DNA from: Bacillota bacterium
Lineage (GTDB): Bacteria > Bacillota_A > Clostridia > DSM-8532
Reading direction: 5' to 3'
DNA length: 11,132 nucleotides
NCBI GenBank assembly: GCA_023424865.1
Contig: JAFADM010000424.1
Span: forward strand, 1 to 11,132
The position numbers and the translations under genes were made by a program. Below are positions 6,130-11,132 of the stretch, piece after piece (the stretch's first letter is position 1; every line of letters begins with the position of its first letter). The notes beneath the pieces were generated by a model that searched no databases, was not told the origin of the DNA, and saw nothing but the letters and a program-made list of their open reading frames with translations.

Positions 6130-7762
6130 TTACACGTTTCTCACCCATAACCCGGATAATGTCAAAAAGATCCGGTGTTTGGGTACGCCCGGTTAAGGCC
6201 ACCCGAATAACCATTGCCACATCACCCACATGGCCTTTATAGACTTCCGGGTTTTTGCGGTAGGTTTTCATATCAGGAGCCAGCCCCACCGATTGGCTGA
6301 TGGCCTTGAGCCTCTCAAACCATGCACCGTTGTCCTCCTGCTCCTTTGAGGCATCTAAATAAAGCTTAAGGATTTCCTTCCATATGCCCTCATTGACCGA
6401 TTGGGGAAGGCGATCGGGGGAAAGGGTATTTTCAAAAAGCTCGTCATAAAAAAAACTCATGGCAGGCTTAATCTCCGCCCATTTGGCAAACTCCTTTCTT
6501 GGCTTATCCGTACCTCTCCCGATGGACAGAATAGCCAGGGTATAGTCCTTATACCCATCAATTACTTCATAAAAAGCAGGGTCATTGTCCTCTGCCCACC
6601 TTTTCAGAGCCTCATAGACCTCCTGAGCATCCAGGGAGGCAAGTACATTACGGTTTATATTATTAAATTTATCCAAATCAAAAAGAGGCCCGCTGTTGCT
6701 CATTTTTTCAAGCTTCAGCCGAAAAAGGTCTTGGGAGGAATCCGGATATTGGGAACGCCAGTCTTCAAAATCCGAATTGGCAAGGCCCAAAAGATATTCT
6801 CTTACCCCATACCCCCAATAGCCCTGCTGCTGATACCAGCTTGCGGCAAATTCCGGATCCTTCCGCTTGCTGAATTTCCTTTTGGACGTACCGTCCATTT
6901 TCATAATAGGGGAGAGGTGCCCATACAAAGGCGGCTTCCAACCCAATACCTCATAAAGCTGAATATGCACCGGCACCGAGGACAGCCATTCGTCTCCCCT
7001 TAGAACATGGGTCGTTCCCATAAGGTAATCATCCACCACATGGGCAAAGTGATAGGTGGGAAGGCCGTCGGACTTTAAAAGAACAATGTCCTGATCATTT
7101 TCTGGCATGGTGATACCGCCCTTCACAAGATCCTGAAAGCTTATTTTTTTCTCAGGGTTTCCCGGTGATTTAAGACGCAAAACAAAGGGCTTCCCTATCA
7201 GGAGGGCCTTGTTTACTTCATCCGGAGGCTGATCTCTGCAGGAAGCCCAATTTCCGTAATACCCGGTAAGCTGTTTTTCAGCTTTTTGAACAGCCCTTAA
7301 AGCATCCAGATCCTCACCCGTACAAAAGCAGGGGTAGGCCAGCCCTTTTAAAATCAGCTCTTTGGCGTATGTTCTGTACAACTCCCTACGGAGGCTTTGA
7401 CGGTAGGGTCCATATAAGCCTTTATCCTTCCCGGATTCGGTTTCTCCTTCGTCAAAACCAATACCAAAGTAGTCCAGAGACTTAAGAATTTGAGGAATAC
7501 TTCCTTTTACCTCCCGTTTACGGTCCGTATCCTCGATTCTTAAATAGAAGAGCCCGCCGCTTTGTCTTGCCAGCCTTTCTGAAATAAGCGCGGCAAAAAG
7601 CCCACCCATGTGAACAAAGCCTGTGGGGCTTGGGGCAAAACGGGTAACCATGGCCCCCTGCGGAAGTTCCCTTTTGGGATACCTTTTTGCAATCTCTGGG
7701 GGAGATAACCGAACATCGGGCAGTAAAAGCTCCGCAAGCTTGCTGTGTAATTCAGCCTTCAT
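6104..7762 (-). CDS. gltX: Glutamyl-tRNA synthetase
   Basis: A class I synthetase of 552 residues that charges tRNA(Glu) in the cytosol. An N-terminal extension of about 38 residues, rich in Pro, Lys and Arg (PPEIAKRYPKRELPQG), precedes the catalytic core, as in many clostridial GltX proteins. Motifs: VTRFAPSPTGFVHMGG with the HIGH-type HMGG (51-54), YLRIEDTDRKR (family GluRS signature), the acceptor-binding region with HVLRGDEWLSS, and the KMSKS-type KFSKR (296-300). The C-terminal helical anticodon-binding part is present to the end. ATG 7762 is chosen over the GTG at 7771 because AAGGG lies eight bases before it. Whether it also charges tRNA(Gln) cannot be told from the sequence. It is controlled by a Glu T-box leader. 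Confidence 0.95.
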   Translation of the reverse strand: MKAELHSKLAELLLPDVRLSPPEIAKRYPKRELPQGAMVTRFAPSPTGFVHMGGLFAALISERLARQSGGLFYLRIEDTDRKREVKGSIPQILKSLDYFGIGFDEGETESGKDKGLYGPYRQSLRRELYRTYAKELILKGLAYPCFCTGEDLDALRAVQKAEKQLTGYYGNWASCRDQPPDEVNKALLIGKPFVLRLKSPGNPEKKISFQDLVKGGITMPENDQDIVLLKSDGLPTYHFAHVVDDYLMGTTHVLRGDEWLSSVPVHIQLYEVLGWKPPLYGHLSPIMKMDGTSKRKFSKRKDPEFAASWYQQQGYWGYGVREYLLGLANSDFEDWRSQYPDSSQDLFRLKLEKMSNSGPLFDLDKFNNINRNVLASLDAQEVYEALKRWAEDNDPAFYEVIDGYKDYTLAILSIGRGTDKPRKEFAKWAEIKPAMSFFYDELFENTLSPDRLPQSVNEGIWKEILKLYLDASKEQEDNGAWFERLKAISQSVGLAPDMKTYRKNPEVYKGHVGDVAMVIRVALTGRTQTPDLFDIIRVMGEKRVRDRLARFL

Positions 7763-7860
7763 TTCCTTCACCCTTGATTCTGACGAAAGCAGAATCCTCC
7801 TTTCAAATTCTTGTCCCTGTTGGTTTCATCCCTGTAAAATGAGCTATTCGGCCCAAAAAC

Positions 7861-8112
7861 GCAAAAAAGCCCTTCATCCTGTTAGGACGAAAGGCTAAAA
7901 CTTCCGCGGTACCACCTAAATTGGTTAAACCCAGCTCATTTACAGTACTGTCATACTGCTCTTCGTTAACGGGAAGAACCCGTCAGGCCTTCAATCAGCC
8001 CGCCGCTCCAAAGCCTCATTCAGCAAACCCGGTTATCCATTCACACCGCCCTGGACTCTCTTAGAACCGTTTAATGCTTACTCTTCTTTTTCATCGCATT
8101 TAGTCTGTATTG
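7861..8112 (-). promoter_or_regulatory. T-box riboswitch, tRNA(Glu)-type, upstream of gltX
   Basis: Read on the minus strand this is a canonical T-box leader. Stem I carries the AGAAGAGTAAGC and AGAGAG conserved bulge elements. The specifier loop is GAAT-GAG-GCTTT-GGAG with codon GAG (Glu) at 8015-8017. Stem III GACGGG..TCCCGT is followed by TAACGAAGAG, then the T-box core AGGTGGTACCGCGG (7904-7917) and a terminator. Uncharged tRNA(Glu) would bind the specifier and the TGGT bulge, favour the antiterminator, and turn gltX on. The specifier identity matches the downstream gene. Confidence 0.95.
7863..7896 (-). terminator. Attenuator terminator of the gltX T-box
   Basis: On the minus strand AGCCTTTCGTCC, a five-base loop and GGATGAAGGGCT form a stem (7868-7896) followed by a run of T (complement of 7863-7868). 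The CGTCC segment also pairs with the T-box core side in the antiterminator, as the family mechanism requires. Confidence 0.92.
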
Positions 8113-8118
8113 ACATTT

Positions 8119-8147
8119 ATTCTAATGAGTTGCTCCCTAAAAGTCAA
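8119..8147 (-). promoter_or_regulatory. Promoter of the gltX leader
   Basis: Minus-strand TTGACT (8142-8147), 17 bases, TAGAAT (8119-8124). The predicted start near 8112 is just before stem I of the T-box. The -35 lies inside a degenerate hexamer repeat. Confidence 0.75.
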
Positions 8148-8203
8148 CTGAAAAGTCAAAGTGAGTGTGAAAGTAAAAGTATATGCTAGAGTATAAGTCA
8201 AAC
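8141..8203. repeat. Degenerate hexanucleotide repeat between the gltX and ileS promoters
   Basis: The sequence divides into about ten 6-base units close to AAGTNA (AAGTCA, AAGTCA, AAGTGA, GTGTGA, AAGTAA, AAGTAT, GAGTAT, AAGTCA and others). It fills most of the space between the two divergent -35 elements and includes the gltX -35. It explains the low-complexity Thr/Leu/Phe reading frame on the minus strand, which I do not regard as a gene. Confidence 0.55.
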
Positions 8204-8211
8204 TTTTAATG

Positions 8212-8240
8212 TTTACAAATCCCTCCTTCAGGCATATAAT
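8212..8240 (+). promoter_or_regulatory. Promoter of the ileS leader
   Basis: TTTACA (8212-8217), 17 bases, TATAAT (8235-8240). The start near 8247 lies about 15 bases before the first conserved T-box sequence. It is divergent from the gltX promoter, with 64 bases between the two -35 elements. Confidence 0.8.
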
Positions 8241-8259
8241 AAGATAAATTTCATATGAA

Positions 8260-8494
8260 AAAGACGATGACGGGGACAGTAAATGCCTATTGAACGTTAC
8301 AGCGAATGGGAAGCGGTGAAAGCCCATACCAGTAAACAGGCGTTGAACATCACTCCGGAGTTTCAGGCTGAAAGACACATTGAGTAAGTGCTGACGGTTT
8401 TCCGCCGTTAACGGGAACGCATATGCTGGTATGTCGTATCAGGTGGGTTTGAGAAAGCGCAGCTTTCGTCCTGTTATGGGACGGAGGCTTTTTG
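8260..8494 (+). promoter_or_regulatory. T-box riboswitch, tRNA(Ile)-type, with an atypical antiterminator, upstream of ileS
   Basis: Stem I begins GACGATGACGGGGACAGTAA. The specifier loop GAAC-ATC-ACTCC-GGAG aligns base for base with that of the gltX leader and gives codon ATC (Ile) at 8349-8351. Stem III (GACGG..CCGTTAACGGGAACG) also parallels gltX. The antiterminator can form from CAGG (8440-8443) with CCTG (8470-8473), and GAAAGC (8453-8458) with GCTTTC (8462-8467). The seven-base bulge between them is TGGGTTT (8444-8450) where the family has TGGNACC. The specifier fits the downstream ileS. The odd bulge leaves open how well it reads the tRNA 3' end. Confidence 0.85.
8461..8494 (+). terminator. 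Attenuator terminator of the ileS T-box
   Basis: An 11-bp stem, AGCTTTCGTCC (8461-8471) with GGACGGAGGCT (8479-8489), all paired including G-U, with a seven-base loop, followed by TTTTTG and TTTT. The 5' arm is shared with the alternative antiterminator. Confidence 0.9.
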
Positions 8495-8548
8495 TTTTCT
8501 GTCTGAAATTTCTTATAAGATTTCCTATTTTCTTAGCACTTTTCAAAG

Positions 8549-8600
8549 CACCTCCGGTATTTCATACCTCTCCAAATGGAGACAAAAAAGAACGGAGGTG
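8549..8600 (+). promoter_or_regulatory. Shine-Dalgarno-sequestering stem downstream of the T-box
   Basis: CACCTCCG (8549-8556) is the exact reverse complement of CGGAGGTG (8593-8600), the core of a very strong ribosome binding site. The enclosed bases fold into two small hairpins, GTAT/ATAC around 8557-8567 and TCTCC/GGAGA (8569-8573 with 8578-8582). This is a classic occlusion layout, but only a prediction. Confidence 0.45.
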
Positions 8601-8603
8601 ATG

Positions 8604-8674
8604 GGAATGATTGAAGGCGACATTGGAGACATTGAACCGGCTATTAGACAGCCAATTCTAGAGTCAATCATTCC
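8604..8674 (+). promoter_or_regulatory. Perfect 11-bp inverted repeat ending at the ileS ribosome binding site
   Basis: GGAATGATTGA (8604-8614) and TCAATCATTCC (8664-8674) are exact complements. The 5' arm contains the ATG (8607) of the Ile-rich short frame. The 3' arm ends one base before GGGAGG (8676-8681), the ileS ribosome binding site. A small GGCT/AGCC hairpin sits in the loop. Formed in RNA, the stem would crowd initiation at ileS. Confidence 0.5.
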
Positions 8675-8744
8675 AGGGAGGATAAGAAAATGGAAGCATT
8701 CAACCCAAATCAGGATTTTATCAAAATGGAACATGAAATATTGA
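8607..8744 (+). CDS. Isoleucine-rich short ORF overlapping the ileS start (possible leader peptide)
   Basis: A frame of 45 codons begins at ATG 8607 after GGAGGTGAT (8594-8602), nine bases complementary to the 16S rRNA 3' end, with eight bases from GGAGG to the ATG. The peptide starts MIEGDIGDIEPAIRQPILES and has Ile at positions 2, 6, 9, 13, 17, 21, 22, 26, 35 and 37: ten of 45 residues, including a tandem pair. It ends at a TGA (8742-8744), 55 bases into ileS in a different frame. No known domain. The Ile richness upstream of ileS, the strong binding site and the flanking dyads suggest a leader peptide or translational coupler. A chance frame cannot be excluded. Confidence 0.4.
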   Translation: MIEGDIGDIEPAIRQPILESIIPGRIRKWKHSTQIRILSKWNMKY

Positions 8745-11132
8745 AGTTCTGGGAGGAAAACCGGTGCTTTGACAAGCTGAGGGAGAAAAACAGGTATAAT
8801 GCGCCCTTCCGGTTTCTGGACGGCCCGATAACGGCCAATAATCCCATGGGCATACATCATGCCTGGGGCAGAACAATAAAGGATGCCTTTATCCGATACA
8901 AAGCCATGCAGGGGCATTCCTGCCACTACCGGAACGGCTTTGACACCCAGGGACTCTGGGTGGAGGTGGAGGTAGAAAAGGAGCTTGGCTTTAAAAGCAA
9001 AAAGGACATTGAGCATTATGGAATGGATCGCTTCACTGAAAAGTGTGTGGAGCGTATTACAAAATACTCGGGGATCATCACGGAGCAATCCAAACGTCTG
9101 GGGCAGTGGATGGACTGGGAAAACTCCTACTATACCCATACCGATGAGAACATTACCGGTATCTGGAGCTTTTTGAAGAAATGCCATGAAAAGGGTTGGA
9201 TAGTGCAATCCCACCGTCCCATGCCCTGGTGTCCCAGATGCGGAACCTCTCTTTCGGAGCATGAAATGACCGGCTCCTATAAAGAGATTGAGCACCAGGC
9301 GGTTTTTTTCAGGCTGCCTCTGGTGGAGCAAGATTGGGATATCCTTGTATGGACCACTACGCCCTGGACCCTGTCGGCCAATGTTGCACTTGCCGTGAAT
9401 GAGGACATTGATTACTGCCTGGTGGACCATGAGGAAGGCTCCAGACCTATGGTTTTGGCTCATAGTGCTTTAAAGCATCTCACTACCCGGGGCAGGGTTC
9501 TTCGGACCTTTAAAGGAAAGGAGCTTGAAGGTCTTCATTACGAAACCTGCTTTCCCCACTTGTCCGTTCAGGCGGAGCTTCCCCATCCTGTCGTGCTTTG
9601 GGACATGGTATCCGCCGAGGAGGGCAGCGGGGTTGTGCATATCGCTCCCGGCTGCGGCGCGGAGGATTTTCTTCTGGGACAAAAGCTTGATCTTCCCGCC
9701 CTTTGTCCCATAGACGAGGAAGGCATCTTTACACAGGAATACGGCCCCTTTTCCGGCCTTAAGGCCTCGGAGGCGCCGCCTTTTGTATTTGAAGCATTGA
9801 AAAAACAGGGCAAGCTCTATAAAACCCATGCCTACACCCACAGCTATCCCGTATGCTGGCGCTGCAAAACGGAGGTGCTGTTCCGGCTTGTAAGGGAGTG
9901 GTATATAAAAACCTACGAGATAAAGCCCCAGCTTCTGGAAGCCGCCGTAACGGTTAAATGGGAACCGGAGTATATCGGAAAACGCATGCAGGACTGGCTT
10001 ACCAATATGGGGGACTGGAATATATCCCGAAAACGCTTTTACGGTCTGCCCCTCCCGTTTTACCCCTGTAAGGACTGCGGCAGGCTTACGGTGGTAGGAT
10101 CAAAAAAGGAGCTCTCCCAATTAGGCGGGCCAAAGGCCGATGCCTTGCCGGAGCTTCACAGGCCGTGGATTGATGATGTTGCCATAACCTGTCCTCATTG
10201 CGGAGGCGAGGTGAAAAGAGTCACGGAGGTAGGGGACGTGTGGCTGGATGCGGGCATTGTCGCCTATTCCACTCTTGGCTATTTTGAGGACAGGGAAAAA
10301 TGGAAAACCTATTTTCCTGCCCAGTGGGTGACAGAAATGAGGGAGCAGGTCCGGCTCTGGTTCTACTCGCTTTTGTTTATGAGTGTGACACTGGAGGGAA
10401 GAGCGCCCTATGAAAAGGTTCTGGCCTACAACAGTGTTATTGCGGAGGACGGCACCAAGTTCTCAAAAACCGGATTTATGATCCGGTTTGACGAAGCTGC
10501 TGAAAAGCTTGGAGCGGACACCATCCGGTATTTGTTTGCCGGTGCGGGAGTTTCCTCGGATGTCCGGTTTGGCTATAAGCTGGGAGAGGAAGTCCGAAGA
10601 AAGCTTCTGGCCTTCTGGAATATTTATGTTTTCTTTATGACCTACGCCTCCCTTGAAAAGCCCCTGCTTTCAGAAAAGCTTCCGGAAGGAAGTCCGGAGG
10701 TTATCGATCTGTGGCTCCTTGCCAGAACCGACAGCTTTATCCGGATGACAACAGAATTTTGGGAGGACGCCAAGACTCAGGATGTGGTAAAGGCCTTTGA
10801 AGCCTTTGTGGAGGATGTATCCAACTGGTATGTCCGAACCAACAGAAAGCGTTTCTGGAAGCAAGGCACCTCCGAGAGCAAGCACTGGGCTTACCGCTGC
10901 CTTTATGGAGCCCTTAAAGCCATGCTTCAGGTAATGGCGCCCGTTCTGCCCTTTTTAACCGAGCATGTATGGCAAACCATGGTACGGGAATTTGAGGGTT
11001 CGGCAGAGGAATCGGTTCACTTAAGCTCATGGCCTCAGCCTCTCTATTACAGGCAGGCTAAGGAAAGGGCGGATACCTTCCTTGAGAAGACTCACCTCTT
11101 TAAAGAGGATACCTTACTGGAGCAGGTTGACA
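8690..11132 (+). CDS. ileS: Isoleucyl-tRNA synthetase, 3' end beyond the window
   Basis: An uninterrupted frame of 814 codons runs off the right edge. Full-length IleRS is roughly 1000-1050 residues, so the C-terminus is missing here. It charges tRNA(Ile) in the cytosol. Visible: GPITANNPMGIHHAWGRT (45-62), at the HIGH site; CPRC (181-184); the editing-domain signature WTTTPWTL (221-228) and G-S-G-V-V-H-I-A-P-G; CWRC (389-392); CKDC (460-463) and CPHC (501-504), likely zinc ligands; GDVWLDAG; and the KMSKS-type KFSKT (590-594), then the start of the anticodon-binding domain with NWYVRTNRKRFW. GGGAGG is eight bases before the ATG. Both catalytic signatures are divergent. The ATC T-box supports Ile over Val or Leu. 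Confidence 0.92.
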   Translation, partial: MEAFNPNQDFIKMEHEILKFWEENRCFDKLREKNRYNAPFRFLDGPITANNPMGIHHAWGRTIKDAFIRYKAMQGHSCHYRNGFDTQGLWVEVEVEKELGFKSKKDIEHYGMDRFTEKCVERITKYSGIITEQSKRLGQWMDWENSYYTHTDENITGIWSFLKKCHEKGWIVQSHRPMPWCPRCGTSLSEHEMTGSYKEIEHQAVFFRLPLVEQDWDILVWTTTPWTLSANVALAVNEDIDYCLVDHEEGSRPMVLAHSALKHLTTRGRVLRTFKGKELEGLHYETCFPHLSVQAELPHPVVLWDMVSAEEGSGVVHIAPGCGAEDFLLGQKLDLPALCPIDEEGIFTQEYGPFSGLKASEAPPFVFEALKKQGKLYKTHAYTHSYPVCWRCKTEVLFRLVREWYIKTYEIKPQLLEAAVTVKWEPEYIGKRMQDWLTNMGDWNISRKRFYGLPLPFYPCKDCGRLTVVGSKKELSQLGGPKADALPELHRPWIDDVAITCPHCGGEVKRVTEVGDVWLDAGIVAYSTLGYFEDREKWKTYFPAQWVTEMREQVRLWFYSLLFMSVTLEGRAPYEKVLAYNSVIAEDGTKFSKTGFMIRFDEAAEKLGADTIRYLFAGAGVSSDVRFGYKLGEEVRRKLLAFWNIYVFFMTYASLEKPLLSEKLPEGSPEVIDLWLLARTDSFIRMTTEFWEDAKTQDVVKAFEAFVEDVSNWYVRTNRKRFWKQGTSESKHWAYRCLYGALKAMLQVMAPVLPFLTEHVWQTMVREFEGSAEESVHLSSWPQPLYYRQAKERADTFLEKTHLFKEDTLLEQVD

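Noticed and set aside
6401..7003. 200-codon plus-strand open frame
   Set aside because: It is a shadow of gltX on the opposite strand, with no ribosome binding site or recognisable domain.
8100..8378. Open frame on the minus strand rich in Thr, Leu and Phe
   Set aside because: Its repetitive part is the translation of the degenerate hexamer repeat. It overlaps the ileS promoter and T-box stem I and has no ribosome binding site.
8424..8431. TGGTATG upstream of the TGGGTTT bulge as the real T-box core
   Set aside because: It is not flanked by bases that could pair with the terminator 5' arm, while TGGGTTT is flanked by CAGG/CCTG and a six-bp stem.
8604..8675. tRNA-like fold: 71 bases closed by a long stem and followed by A
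   Set aside because: The distances from the end stem to the internal GGCT/AGCC hairpin are wrong for D and T arms, no T-arm stem forms, and no CCA-like end fits.
8543..9463. 306-codon open frame on the minus strand
   Set aside because: It is antisense to ileS, whose plus-strand frame has full synthetase motifs. The peptide resembles no family.
1..11132. CRISPR array, insertion sequence or tRNA/rRNA genes
   Set aside because: No regularly spaced repeats, transposase motifs, terminal inverted repeats or RNA-gene folds were seen in any gap.

Overview
The window looks like chromosomal DNA of a low-to-medium GC Firmicute, most likely a member of the Clostridia. The reasons are two transcription-attenuating T-box leaders on aminoacyl-tRNA synthetase genes, strong GGAGG-type ribosome binding sites, consensus SigA-like promoters, a clostridial-style GltX with an N-terminal extension, and a C_GCAxxG_C_C family protein. 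I cannot name the genus.

Layout. At the left edge (1-89, minus) is the start of a gene that reads like a TraX-type membrane protein. Next is a Cys-type glutathione peroxidase (165-647, minus) with its own promoter. A probable three-gene operon on the plus strand follows (950-3544): a small phasin-like coiled-coil protein, an ABC1/UbiB-family atypical kinase with two C-terminal membrane helices, and an HD-domain protein. Next comes a visibly more A/T-rich accessory block (about 3550-5310): a RimJ/RimL-type GNAT acetyltransferase, and an HxlR-family regulator divergent from a nitroreductase, with inverted repeats in the shared intergenic region. The block lies between the 3' end of the intact HD gene and a decayed second copy of that 3' end plus its downstream promoter (about 5316-5425). 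This suggests the block was inserted or arose with a duplication. A C_GCAxxG_C_C protein gene (5496-5942) follows.

The right half is translation-related. gltX (6104-7762, minus) and ileS (8690 to the right edge, plus, 3' end missing) are divergent. Each has its own promoter and T-box leader, with specifier codons GAG (Glu) and ATC (Ile). The gltX T-box is canonical. The ileS T-box has an aberrant antiterminator bulge (TGGGTTT in place of TGGNACC), and IleS itself has an unusual HIGH-type motif (GIHH) and KMSKS-type motif (KFSKT).

The most interesting stretch is 8549-8744, between the ileS T-box terminator and ileS. A 45-codon open frame with 10 Ile codons has a very strong Shine-Dalgarno, which is exactly complementary to an upstream 8-mer. 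Its start codon lies in the 5' arm of a perfect 11-bp inverted repeat whose 3' arm abuts the ileS ribosome binding site. I interpret this as a possible second, translational layer of isoleucine-responsive control. I know of no description of it, and it is inference from sequence alone.
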